Assembly (NCBI GenBank): GCA_023458055.1
Contig: JAEXAW010000060.1
Coordinates: 90,667 to 154,666, forward strand
Direction of reading: 5' to 3'
DNA: 64,000 nucleotides
Source of the DNA: Pseudomonadota bacterium
Lineage (GTDB): Bacteria; Pseudomonadota; Alphaproteobacteria; Sphingomonadales; Sphingomonadaceae
How positions within the stretch are numbered: the stretch's first letter is position 1; each line of letters opens with the position of its first letter. The position numbers and the translations under genes were made by a program. The notes under the pieces are model-generated. The model searched no databases. It saw nothing but the letters and a program-made list of their open reading frames with translations, and had not been told where the DNA came from. This document shows positions 8,115 to 16,895 of the stretch, piece by piece.

Positions 8115-9860
8115 TTACTCCGCTGCAACTGCGATTGCGCTTTCATCATTGGACGGCGACAGGAACTTGCCCGGCATCGCGCCGGTGAACGCGCCATTTT
8201 CAAACGTCGGCTCGCCATTCACCATGGTGAGGCGTGTCGGCATGGGTTTACGGGTAAAGCGCCATGTCATCCCGCCCTTACCATCGGGAACGTCACGCGC
8301 CTTTTCCATTTCGCGGCGCTCAACCTCGTCCATGTTAAACACGACGATATCGGCGCGCTTGCCCTCGGCGATCACACCGCGATCATGGAGGTTAAAATGA
8401 CGAGCAAGCTTGCCGGTCATCACATTAACCGCCTCTTCGAGCGTCAGTTTCTTTTCCTCGCGCACATATTGGGTGAGGAGCAACGCATTTTCGCCGCCGC
8501 CGCACAGCATCTGAAGATGCGCCCCGGCATCGGAAATATTGCCGACCGTGTTGGGATCGCGCATCAATTCGATGGTCAGTTCCTCATCCTTGGGGAAAGG
8601 CGCCATGTGGACGGTCGACAGCGTGCCGTTTTCGAGGATCCAGTCTGCCATTGCGTCCGAGCGATGCTGTCCGCGGCTGTCAGCAAACTCCTTGAGCGTT
8701 ATACCAAGCGGCCCCTTGCCGTTTTCGCTATCCAGCAGATAGAGATCCTGCGGATTCTTGAGCGGCGAATGATCCCAAGCCTGTGTATCCCAGCTTTCAC
8801 GGGCGCGGGCACGCCAATCAGGATCGGCGAGGAGCGCCGCCTTTTTGGCATGATCATCTTCGAGCACCACTTCATGCCAGACATAATCGTTTGACTGCGC
8901 GAAGATCAGCGACTTGACGAGGCTCAAGGTCGAGGTGGGCGAAACATGCGCGAAGCCGGGCCAGATATCAACGCCGGCCTCACGCATTTTGCGAACGCTT
9001 TCCTGCATTGCGGGGAGGATGCCCTTCTGGAATTCCAGCGTTGGAACCGCGCCTGCGATCTGCACCTTGATCGGGCGGCCCGCGAGGAGTTTCGACAAAC
9101 GCTCCAAATTGGCAGGCCCCGTCATGCGCATGAAGGTATCAACGATGACCTGATAGCAGCTCCCCGGATAGCGCTCCATTACATCAAACAGGGCTTCAAA
9201 TTCGGCGTCATCGGCTTTCATCGTCGGCACCGGACGGTCCTGTCCATCATGATCATGGAGATTGTCCGACATGCCAAGCGCGCCCGCCGCAAGCGCATCA
9301 TCCAGCAAATCGGCCATCACCTTGATTTCCTCAGGCGTCGCCGCGCGATCCCAAGCCTCTACACCCATAGCCGCAAGACGGATGGCAATATGGCCGACAT
9401 AGGCCGCATAGTTGAGCGGCACTTTGACGTTGCGTTCGACCGAGGCACGATATTCCGACCATTTATTCCAGTCCCATGGCAGATTCTGGATGAATGGCCC
9501 TTCGGGAATATCTTCGAAGAAGGAGAAGATGCCGATCATCTCGCGCTGGGCCGGCATATATTTATGCAAAGGCGCAGCCGAAAAGCCGCAATTGCCCATG
9601 ATCAACGTGGTTGCGCCATAACCCGGCAGCGGATCAAGATCAGGTTGCCACCACATGGTGCCGTCATAATGGGTATGGCTTTCGATAAAACCCGGCGTGA
9701 CATAACAACCTTCTGCATCAAACACGCGTTCACCCCGAGGTGCGAGATCGGCGCCGACTTCTGCGATGACCCCATCCTTGACCCGAACGTCGGCTTTGAA
9801 AGCCGGGGCACCAGTCCCGTCAACAACGGTACCGCCTTTGATTAACATAGCTTCGGTCAT
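8115..9860 (-). CDS. Amidohydrolase, N-acyl-D-amino-acid deacylase (D-aminoacylase) family
   Basis: 581 residues from the ATG at 9860, which follows GAGGAGAG; upstream in-frame codons are non-coding. The metal site begins with H62-x-H64 (ESHTHYDG), and the bridging cysteine of D-aminoacylases is C91 in GNCG. The family hydrolyses N-acyl-D-amino acids, but many members in catabolic clusters act on other cyclic or linear amides, and the real substrate here is unknown. It leads a two-gene unit with the Coq4-like gene, seven bases downstream, and diverges from the helix-turn-helix regulator at 9986. A paralogue (11582-13291) is also adjacent to a Coq4-like gene. Confidence 0.87.
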   Translation of the reverse strand: MTEAMLIKGGTVVDGTGAPAFKADVRVKDGVIAEVGADLAPRGERVFDAEGCYVTPGFIESHTHYDGTMWWQPDLDPLPGYGATTLIMGNCGFSAAPLHKYMPAQREMIGIFSFFEDIPEGPFIQNLPWDWNKWSEYRASVERNVKVPLNYAAYVGHIAIRLAAMGVEAWDRAATPEEIKVMADLLDDALAAGALGMSDNLHDHDGQDRPVPTMKADDAEFEALFDVMERYPGSCYQVIVDTFMRMTGPANLERLSKLLAGRPIKVQIAGAVPTLEFQKGILPAMQESVRKMREAGVDIWPGFAHVSPTSTLSLVKSLIFAQSNDYVWHEVVLEDDHAKKAALLADPDWRARARESWDTQAWDHSPLKNPQDLYLLDSENGKGPLGITLKEFADSRGQHRSDAMADWILENGTLSTVHMAPFPKDEELTIELMRDPNTVGNISDAGAHLQMLCGGGENALLLTQYVREEKKLTLEEAVNVMTGKLARHFNLHDRGVIAEGKRADIVVFNMDEVERREMEKARDVPDGKGGMTWRFTRKPMPTRLTMVNGEPTFENGAFTGAMPGKFLSPSNDESAIAVAAE

Positions 9861-9985
9861 CGCCCTACTCTCCTCAGAAAATGTCACGCCCTGCCTGATG
9901 CAGAGTCTGAATAGGTGGCAGCTTAACCCCTTATGGCCGCACAACCATCTGGACAGCTTATAATCAGGTCATATAGTGAGCCGCG

Positions 9986-10723
9986 ATGGATCATATATCG
10001 AACCAATCAGCAATAATGCTTGCTGCTCTCCGTCGGACGCTGCGTGCGGAAGGCTGGACCAACAAGCGCCTCGCCGGACACTTTAATACCAGCGAGTCGA
10101 CGGTAAAACGCTGGCTATCGGGGAAGGCCTTGCAACTCGACCAGTTTGCGCAGCTCGCGGAACTTTGCGGATTGACGCTGGCGGAGTTGGCGCGCGAGGC
10201 AGACAGCGCGCCGTCCGGCCTTGCGCAGGAGTTAACCCTCGCCCAGCAACAGGCGTTGAGTGAGGATCATATCCTTGCTTTCCTGTTCATGGCGATCCTG
10301 TCCGGCGAGCGCTGGCAAGACCTTGAAACCGAACATAATGTCCCGGCAGGTCAGATTGAGGCTGCACTCACCCGGCTCGACAAACTGGCACTGATCGACC
10401 GCCTGCCCGGAGACCGCGCGCGGGCGCTCGTCGATCGTGCCCTCCTGTGGCGCAAGGCCCCGATGCGACAATTGTTCGAAAACCGCATGAAGGCACAATT
10501 CTTCAATCTCGATTATGGTGATCCGCAATCGCATTATGTTTCGGAAATGCTGAAATTGTCGGCAGCGGGCGCAGCAACGCTGGCGGAAATGTTCGAACGC
10601 TTTCGCCGCGATGTGCAGCAACTGGCAGAAAATGACCGGCGCAACAGCCAACTGCCACGCCGCTGGCATGGCGTTCTCTTGGTCGAACGTGCGCTCGACA
10701 TGTCGACCCTCAACGATATTTGA
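9986..10723 (+). CDS. XRE-type helix-turn-helix regulator with a long C-terminal domain
   Basis: 245 residues. Residues about 10-65 form a Cro/C1-type helix-turn-helix (NKRLAGHFNTSESTVKRWLSG, then a second helical pair ending LTLAELAREAD). The rest, about 170 residues, is alpha-helical and unlike peptidase, cupin or sugar-binding domains usually fused to XRE regulators. It includes a segment resembling a winged helix (DLETEHNVPAGQIEAALTRLDKLALIDRL). It diverges from the amidohydrolase-Coq4 pair, which it may control. It is also one candidate for the protein that binds the TGCGTA-N18-TACGCA operators, though its own upstream region lacks that motif. Confidence 0.85.
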   Translation: MDHISNQSAIMLAALRRTLRAEGWTNKRLAGHFNTSESTVKRWLSGKALQLDQFAQLAELCGLTLAELAREADSAPSGLAQELTLAQQQALSEDHILAFLFMAILSGERWQDLETEHNVPAGQIEAALTRLDKLALIDRLPGDRARALVDRALLWRKAPMRQLFENRMKAQFFNLDYGDPQSHYVSEMLKLSAAGAATLAEMFERFRRDVQQLAENDRRNSQLPRRWHGVLLVERALDMSTLNDI

Positions 10724-10786
10724 GCGGGCTTGCTTTGCGGTTGGGAGCGGCTATCTCTCGTCCCACCATGAACCGGGGAGGCGAAT

Positions 10787-11578
10787 ATGACGGGCAGATT
10801 TGCGGGCAAGACAGCCGTAGTGACCGGCGCAGGCGACGGTATCGGCAAGGGTATTGCGAAGCGCCTTGCGAGCGAAGGTGCCAAGGTCGTTATCGCTGAG
10901 TTTGATGCGGCGAGCGGTGTCCAAACCGTAAGCGAAATTGCCGCAAATGGGGGGACGGCCCATTTGGTCGAAACCGATGTGGGCAATCGCGCCTCCGTCC
11001 TCGCCATGATGCATGAAGCCACGCAAATATTCGGCAGCGTCGATATTCTGGTCAACAATGCTTATCGCGGATCAGGCATTGCGCGAATCGAACGCAAGAG
11101 CGACGCCGATTTTGAGGATGCCCTCGCGATGGGACTGTGGGCGTGCAAATGGACCATGGAAGCCGCTTTCCCGCATATGCGTGATCAAAACTGGGGCCGC
11201 GTCATCAACATCGCGTCGCTCAACGGTATCAACGCGCATATGGGGAGCGCGGATTATAATGCGACCAAGGAGGCGTTGCGCGCCTATACCCGAACGGCCG
11301 CGCGTGAATGGGCGCGCTATGGCATTTGCTGCAACATCATCTGCCCCGCAGCCATGTCCGCAGCGACGCGGCGCGTTACCGAATCCGCACCGGGCATGAT
11401 CGAGCAAATCAACGCAGCGAACCCGATGGGACGGATCGGCGATCCGGAAACCGACATTGCCGGGGTTGCTGCTTTCCTCGCGTCTGATGATGCGCGTTAC
11501 CTCACCGGCAATACCTTGTTCGTCGATGGCGGCGCGCACATCAACGGCGTCGCCTGGGCACCGGATCTCGGCGATTAA
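10787..11578 (+). CDS. Short-chain dehydrogenase/reductase
   Basis: A 263-residue classical SDR: GAGDGIG for nucleotide binding, NNAY in place of NNAG, catalytic YxxxK in YNATKEAL, and a C-terminal VDGGAHINGV. The ATG at 10787 follows GGGGAGG at good spacing. It stands alone on the plus strand after the helix-turn-helix gene, 63 bases apart, and may share its transcript. It converges with the D-aminoacylase-type gene only three bases away, leaving no room for a terminator. Probable hydroxyl/ketone oxidoreductase of the surrounding catabolic pathway. Confidence 0.92.
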   Translation: MTGRFAGKTAVVTGAGDGIGKGIAKRLASEGAKVVIAEFDAASGVQTVSEIAANGGTAHLVETDVGNRASVLAMMHEATQIFGSVDILVNNAYRGSGIARIERKSDADFEDALAMGLWACKWTMEAAFPHMRDQNWGRVINIASLNGINAHMGSADYNATKEALRAYTRTAAREWARYGICCNIICPAAMSAATRRVTESAPGMIEQINAANPMGRIGDPETDIAGVAAFLASDDARYLTGNTLFVDGGAHINGVAWAPDLGD

Positions 11579-11581
11579 AGC

Positions 11582-13291
11582 TTAGCGCGCACCCCGGACG
11601 AGCTTGCCCGGTCGCGCGCCGGTATCTTCATCGTGGCGGCGGATGATCGTGCCGGAAACGATGGTCGCATCATATCCCTTGGCGCGCTGGTCAAGCCGTT
11701 TCCCGCCGGCGGGTAGATCGTGCACAATATGGGGCAAAGCCAATTCAAGCCGGTCGAGATCGATCACATTGATGTCGGCCTTGTATCCGGGCGCGAGCAG
11801 CCCCCGGTCGCCCAGCCCCATCGTCAGTGCAGGTTTGCGCGACAGCATATGCACCGCCTGTTCGATGCTCCACCCTGACCCGTTAGCGTCACGCACCCAA
11901 TGGGTAAGCAAGAAGCTTGGGTAGCTAGCGTCGCAAATCGCGGCATAATGCGCGCCTCCATCGCCTAGCCCGACAATACAATCCTCGCGGTCGAGCAGCG
12001 CCTTCACCGTATCGAGCGCGCCATCATAATAATTGCCGAGTGCGAGGAAGAGAAAATTATCGCCCTTCCCTTGGGTCAGCCAATCATAGGCGATCACTTC
12101 CGGCGCAACATTCGCGCGCCGTGCCTGTTCAGCGATGCTGTGGCTTTTTGGCGGGGCATAATCGGGCTGTCCCGCAAAGGGGAACAACCATTCCCAATTG
12201 CGTCCCATCTGCGCCAGCGGATGGCCCGGGTCAGGTTGTTCGCTGAGCAAGGCTTCGCGCATCGCGGGTTCGCGCATCGCCGCCACCCGCTCCTCAAGCG
12301 GGAGCGAGGCAATAGACGCATAGCTTGGGCAAAGCGCAAAAGGATGAATGGAAAGATCAAGCCCCTGAATCAGTCCGACCGGGCGCGGCAGCACCTGGGC
12401 CGTCAAATTGACACCGCGCGCGGCGGCTCCCTCCATCGCCTCCAGTGCGGCGGGCCAGTTCGGCGGACCTTCATTGGCGGTGCCAAGCGTGATCGTCGCA
12501 GGTTGGCCGGTTGCGGCCGCGACCTCTTCGATGAGCGCATATTCCTCGGCGAGCGGATTGAACATATTGGGGACAATCTGGAAGATGCCGCCGCCTGCAT
12601 CCGCCATGCCGCCCGTGAGCGCCTTTAGTTCATCGCACCCGGCATCGAAGCTCGGGATGGCATCCCCATCGGCTGTACGATGGATCAGCAAGCGCGAGGT
12701 TGCGACGCCGATTGCGCCGGCCTCCACCGCTTCGCGCGCCAGTTGCCGTATGCGCGCAAGATCGTCTGCCGAGGCATCCTCCCGATTAGCGCCGCGCTCG
12801 CCCATGACATAAACGCGCAACGGCGAATGCGGCAGTAGCGCCGCAACATCGATGTCGTGCGGCGTGCGATCCAGCGCATCAAGATAGTCGGGAAAGCTTT
12901 CCCAATCCCACGATAAACCATCGGCCATGACCACGCCGGGAATATCTTCCACGCCTTCCATCACGTTGATCAGCATTTCGCGGTCGGATGCCCGGCAGGG
13001 CGCAAAGCCGACGCCGCAATTGCCGGTGATGACGGTGGTTACCCCATGCGAAGATGACGGGCTTAACCGATCCGACCAGATCGCTTGCCCGTCATAATGG
13101 GTATGCGGGTCAACAAAGCCGGGCGTAACAATGCGACCGGTTGCATCAATGATCGTCGCGGCTGTCTCGTCAATCACGCCAATTGCCGCGATGACGCCAT
13201 CCTTGACGGCAAGGTCCGCAAAATAAGGCGCGGCGCCGCTGCCATCAACGATCCGTCCGCCTTTGATTACGAGATCGTAAGCTGCGCTCAT
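11582..13291 (-). CDS. Amidohydrolase, N-acyl-D-amino-acid deacylase (D-aminoacylase) family, second copy
   Basis: A 569-residue metal-dependent hydrolase. H63-x-H65 (DPHTHYDG) and C92 of GNCG correspond to the first histidines and the bridging cysteine of D-aminoacylases. The C-terminal part has the conserved SRKPALTMGLGDRG segment followed by a small beta domain. It is the last gene of the eight-gene run that begins at 20864 and overlaps the stop-proximal end of the Coq4-like gene upstream by four bases (ATGA). It is paralogous to the protein at 8115-9860. The substrate could be an amide, a carbamate or a cyclic imide; sequence alone does not decide. Confidence 0.87.
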   Translation of the reverse strand: MSAAYDLVIKGGRIVDGSGAAPYFADLAVKDGVIAAIGVIDETAATIIDATGRIVTPGFVDPHTHYDGQAIWSDRLSPSSSHGVTTVITGNCGVGFAPCRASDREMLINVMEGVEDIPGVVMADGLSWDWESFPDYLDALDRTPHDIDVAALLPHSPLRVYVMGERGANREDASADDLARIRQLAREAVEAGAIGVATSRLLIHRTADGDAIPSFDAGCDELKALTGGMADAGGGIFQIVPNMFNPLAEEYALIEEVAAATGQPATITLGTANEGPPNWPAALEAMEGAAARGVNLTAQVLPRPVGLIQGLDLSIHPFALCPSYASIASLPLEERVAAMREPAMREALLSEQPDPGHPLAQMGRNWEWLFPFAGQPDYAPPKSHSIAEQARRANVAPEVIAYDWLTQGKGDNFLFLALGNYYDGALDTVKALLDREDCIVGLGDGGAHYAAICDASYPSFLLTHWVRDANGSGWSIEQAVHMLSRKPALTMGLGDRGLLAPGYKADINVIDLDRLELALPHIVHDLPAGGKRLDQRAKGYDATIVSGTIIRRHDEDTGARPGKLVRGAR

Positions 13292-14112
13292 GCGTCTAGC
13301 CTGCCCGCCCAGATTTCACCCTCGCGCCAGCTATCGACATCATAAGCGCCGCGCACGCCAAGCTTTGCGCGCGCGTCTTCCAGCGGGAGGTGCCAATAAT
13401 CCTCCATCTTCTGCATCCAGAACGCATCGGATTGCTGGCCGACCGCAATCCCCTGCTGAATACATTCAAGCGCCTTTTCCCAGACGTGCGGATAATGGAG
13501 CATAGTGCGAATAATATAGCGCATCGTTCCCAGAACGCCCATCACGCTCATTTCACCCGCAAGCTCTTTATCCTTGATATGCTTGTGGATAGTAGTGAGG
13601 CGGAACCAATAGGGCACCAACTCACCCATATAGTTGAAACCGCCGCCGGTCAGGATATGCTCGAAATCATGGGTTTGCCCGGCGCGCAGCGAATAATATC
13701 CCCACTGCGATTTCGGTTCATAAGGAGGAACAATATTGATTTCATAGCCTCCTTGGGTGAACGCGGTGTAGAGAATCCCACCAAGGCTTCCGGGCGGACA
13801 ATCGCGCAAATCTTCAAGCTTGAAATTTGACACAAAACCTTCTGAAAACCACGCATCAAGCTCCGGATTATTTTTACGCTCTGTCGTGAACATCTCCTCA
13901 ATCGCGCCAAAGTCGCGCATCTCTTCGAGGATGCCAATCAACTCATGCATCTCGGCCGCAGGCGGAAAATCCGCCCCATTCTTGCGAAAGGCGATCAACG
14001 CCATCCATTCACGCAAACGAGCATTGTTGAGATATTTGGAACTGGACACCAGCACGCTGGACTCCGTCCCGAGCAGGTTTATCCCGCGGGCGAGATAAGG
14101 AATATCGTCCAT
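13288..14112 (-). CDS. Coq4-like protein, second copy
   Basis: 274 residues from the ATG at 14112, preceded by AAGGAAA; the longer in-frame reading upstream lies inside the amidase gene. The Coq4 signature is complete: H148-D149-x2-H152-x11-E164 (HDFEHILTGGGFNYMGE). The shared N-terminal segment (TESSVLVSSSKYLNNARLR) and the DLRDCPPGSLGG stretch link it to the other Coq4-like protein in this window. It starts one base after the amidase stop and overlaps the next amidohydrolase by four bases, so translation is coupled. Likely soluble and metal dependent; the substrate is unknown. Confidence 0.75.
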   Translation of the reverse strand: MDDIPYLARGINLLGTESSVLVSSSKYLNNARLREWMALIAFRKNGADFPPAAEMHELIGILEEMRDFGAIEEMFTTERKNNPELDAWFSEGFVSNFKLEDLRDCPPGSLGGILYTAFTQGGYEINIVPPYEPKSQWGYYSLRAGQTHDFEHILTGGGFNYMGELVPYWFRLTTIHKHIKDKELAGEMSVMGVLGTMRYIIRTMLHYPHVWEKALECIQQGIAVGQQSDAFWMQKMEDYWHLPLEDARAKLGVRGAYDVDSWREGEIWAGRLDA

Positions 14113-14113
14113 C

Positions 14114-15664
14114 TTATTTCCTTTGCTCAAGGCGGCGCATCGGCGCGATTTTATCAAACCAGGGGGCGGCTTCTTCCAATTGCGCCGCCAATCGGAACAG
14201 GGAAGATTCCTCCCCATAGCGCGCGGTAATCATCGACCCCACGGGCAGTCCCGATCGGGATTGGCCGAGCGGCAGCGATGCGCTGGGTTGGCCGGTAATG
14301 TTAAACAGCGCGGTAAAGGGCGAGAACGTCGAGGCGAGCCGCCCCCACTCTTCAAAACTTACCGGTGGGGAGAGGTTAATCGTCCCCAGCTTAACCGGTA
14401 ACTGGCCCAATGTGGGCGACAGGATGATGTCATAATCGGCCATGAACGTCGCAACGTCGATGGCGATTTTCTGCATCGCGCTATTGGCTCGGGCAAAATC
14501 GCGCGCAGTGAACTTCTTGCCCATTTCGACAAAGCCGAGCGTGATCGGTTCGAGCACCGTGGTCGGATCGATCCCTGTCAGTTTGGCGCGGTCCTCGACA
14601 TCGGCGGCGACGTTCGATGCGATGGCGACGAATTGCGCGAAGCTCATCGCGGCGATATCGATTTTGGGTGCAGCCTCGACGACCTTGTGTCCCAATGTTT
14701 CGCATAGTCGCGCTGTATCTTGTGCGGCCTTTACGCATTCGGGATCGACCGGGGTTCCGGCGGGCGCATTCGTCATCAGCGCGATCTTGAAGGGCTCGCC
14801 CTTCCGGTGCATCGCTTCAAGAAAACTGCGGTGCAATGTCGGTGCACCATAGCGCGAGCCGGGCTCAACCCCCGCTGTTGCATCAAGCAGCGCGGCACTG
14901 TCACGCACGCTACGCGTAATCGCGTGATGCGCAGAAAGCCCGGCCCAGCCCTCGGTGCGCGGCGGCCCCATCGGCACCCGGCCCCGGCTCGGCTTCAATC
15001 CGAACAAACCGCAACAGGAGGCCGGGATGCGGATCGACCCGCCGCCATCGGTTGCATGCGCCATTGGCACGACACCCGCAGCAACCGCTGCCGATGCACC
15101 GCCGCTGGAACCGCCCGAGGTGCGCGTTTCGTCCCACGGATTGCGCGTCGCGCCATAAGCGACCGATTCCGTCGTTCCGGTGAGACCAAATTCCGGCGTT
15201 GTGGTTTTGCCGAAGATGACCAGCCCCGCGCGTTCATGGCGGCGCACCAGTTCGGATGTTACCTCTGCGCGGTAATTGTCATAGGAACGACTGCCCTGCC
15301 CCGTCCTTTCACCCTTGATGTGGGTGTTGAGGTCTTTGATCAGCCAGGGAACACCGGCAAAGACACCGTCGATGGGCGTGCTTCCCGCCCGCGCTCGCCC
15401 ATATTCATAAAGTTTCTGGGCAAGGAAATTATAGCGCGGGTTCAGCGCTTCGGCGCGGCTAATTGCCGCTTCGAGTAGTTCGGCCGCTGCAACCTTTTTG
15501 GCGCGGACCAATGCCGCAAGCCCGGTCGCATCCTCGCTGTCGAGCAGCGCGGCAACGGAGTTTTTCTCCGCCGCCGGTCGCTTAGCATCAAGCGATGATG
15601 CGCCCGCTCCTGCCACTGCCGCCGCGCCGATGCCTTTCACCACATCCCGCCGCGACATGGTCAT
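14114..15664 (-). CDS. Amidase-signature enzyme with a Tat signal
   Basis: A 516-residue amidase-signature hydrolase. The Ser-cisSer-Lys triad is visible as K110 (WLIKDLN), S186 (TSGGSSGG) and S210 (DGGGSIRIPAS). The N-terminus carries a twin-arginine motif (SRRDVVKG) and an alanine/glycine-rich hydrophobic stretch, suggesting export of the folded enzyme to the periplasm. It would hydrolyse a carboxamide; conjugated bile salts are one possible substrate in sphingomonads, but this is inference. It overlaps the stop of the upstream Rieske gene by four bases and is followed after one base by the Coq4-like gene. Confidence 0.9.
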   Translation of the reverse strand: MTMSRRDVVKGIGAAAVAGAGASSLDAKRPAAEKNSVAALLDSEDATGLAALVRAKKVAAAELLEAAISRAEALNPRYNFLAQKLYEYGRARAGSTPIDGVFAGVPWLIKDLNTHIKGERTGQGSRSYDNYRAEVTSELVRRHERAGLVIFGKTTTPEFGLTGTTESVAYGATRNPWDETRTSGGSSGGASAAVAAGVVPMAHATDGGGSIRIPASCCGLFGLKPSRGRVPMGPPRTEGWAGLSAHHAITRSVRDSAALLDATAGVEPGSRYGAPTLHRSFLEAMHRKGEPFKIALMTNAPAGTPVDPECVKAAQDTARLCETLGHKVVEAAPKIDIAAMSFAQFVAIASNVAADVEDRAKLTGIDPTTVLEPITLGFVEMGKKFTARDFARANSAMQKIAIDVATFMADYDIILSPTLGQLPVKLGTINLSPPVSFEEWGRLASTFSPFTALFNITGQPSASLPLGQSRSGLPVGSMITARYGEESSLFRLAAQLEEAAPWFDKIAPMRRLEQRK

Positions 15665-16776
15665 TCCGCCGCCACAGCTTCCGGGCTATTATGATTACCA
15701 ACATAAAATTTGCTGTAGAATTTGCGGAACTGCGCGATCGGACCATCGCCTTGGCAGATGATTGCGTTAGGTTCAAAGCGTTGACGGTCCCACACGACCT
15801 TGTCCTGGTCGAACTGCTTGCAAATATCCTTGACGATCGCGCGAGCCAGCCCTGCCCGCTCGCCTTCGGCCTGCGCCTTAGGCTGGGTAAAACAGAAACG
15901 GACATGGACATGATCAAGCTCCACTGGCGTGATGCATGCAACCAGCAGGGTTTCAGAAATGCCCGTGAAGCGCGTCCAGCTTTGCCCAGGGCCTAACGTA
16001 TCATAGCTGATGCAGCCATCCACCTCACCAAAAGGCGTGCCGAGTTTGGTTTTTACATCCGCACCGCGGCCCCATTCCCCCCAACGCAATTCGCCCTGCG
16101 GGACATTGGCGGTGCCATGAATATATTTGAAATGCGCAAAGTCGACGCCATTTTCAGCCATATTCTGGATCGAACCCCAGACGTGCCATTCAAACACGTC
16201 ATAGTCTGTCCATTCAGGATCGGTCGCCTCGGGGAGGTGCACTACCTCCCACAACGGTTCAACGCCTTCGGGGTGATACCAGGCCCAAATCCAGCGATTG
16301 GCCTCATCCATGTGCCAGGTGGTGATGCATTTGCGCTTCACTTGCGGCGGAATGCTCGGAGAATAAGGGATGTCCTTGACCACGCCCTCATCGCCATCAT
16401 AGCGCCAAGCATGGAACGGACATTCGATGAGATTGCCGTGCACTTTGCCACCATAGCCCATATGCGCGCCTAAATGCTTGCAATAGGCATCGACCATGCG
16501 CACCTCGCCATCCTCGCCGCGCCAGATGGCCAACTCTTTGCCGAAATAGCGCAGGGGTTTGACCACGCCGACTTCCAGATCATTGGACTGGATCAACGGA
16601 TACCAGCCAAACGGAATGCCGATATCAAGGTTGCGTTCCTCAATAGAGGCCCGGTTGGTGACCTCGGCTACGCGCCAATCCAGCAGGTCCTGCCCGCGCA
16701 GTTTTTCCAGAATCTGCCAAACTGCGACCGGCGCGGTGCGGGCATCACCCGCTGCACGATGTTCTTTCTCAGACAT
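15661..16776 (-). CDS. Rieske (2Fe-2S) oxygenase alpha subunit
   Basis: A 371-residue complete oxygenase component. The Rieske cluster ligands are C99/H101 and C119/H122, with the spacing usual for ring-hydroxylating enzymes. The mononuclear iron ligands are D212, H215 and H220 in VDFAHFKYIHG, a pattern that matches KshA (DMAHFFYIH) more than naphthalene-type dioxygenases. No beta subunit, ferredoxin or reductase gene is next to it. It is the fifth gene of the minus-strand run from 20864. Likely a monooxygenase acting on a polycyclic substrate; the exact position of attack cannot be read. Confidence 0.88.
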   Translation of the reverse strand: MSEKEHRAAGDARTAPVAVWQILEKLRGQDLLDWRVAEVTNRASIEERNLDIGIPFGWYPLIQSNDLEVGVVKPLRYFGKELAIWRGEDGEVRMVDAYCKHLGAHMGYGGKVHGNLIECPFHAWRYDGDEGVVKDIPYSPSIPPQVKRKCITTWHMDEANRWIWAWYHPEGVEPLWEVVHLPEATDPEWTDYDVFEWHVWGSIQNMAENGVDFAHFKYIHGTANVPQGELRWGEWGRGADVKTKLGTPFGEVDGCISYDTLGPGQSWTRFTGISETLLVACITPVELDHVHVRFCFTQPKAQAEGERAGLARAIVKDICKQFDQDKVVWDRQRFEPNAIICQGDGPIAQFRKFYSKFYVGNHNSPEAVAAE

Positions 16777-16797
16777 TGCTCATCTCCTTAGCTTGAG

Positions 16798-16821
16798 GCG
16801 GGAGCGTTTCGATGCTCCCGC
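16798..16821 (-). other. Stem-loop between genes of the minus-strand run
   Basis: GCGGGAGC (16798-16805) and GCTCCCGC (16814-16821) form an 8-base-pair stem with an 8-base loop in the 119-base gap between the degenerate amidohydrolase and the Rieske gene. No U-run follows on the minus strand, so it is more likely an RNA-stability or attenuation element than a full terminator. Confidence 0.5.
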
Positions 16822-16895
16822 TGCCGTGAGCGGGGTTGTCTCGCTCGAACGGCAAATTTCCAACAAAGGGAGCAGACTTCCCGGCTCCTTATTCC

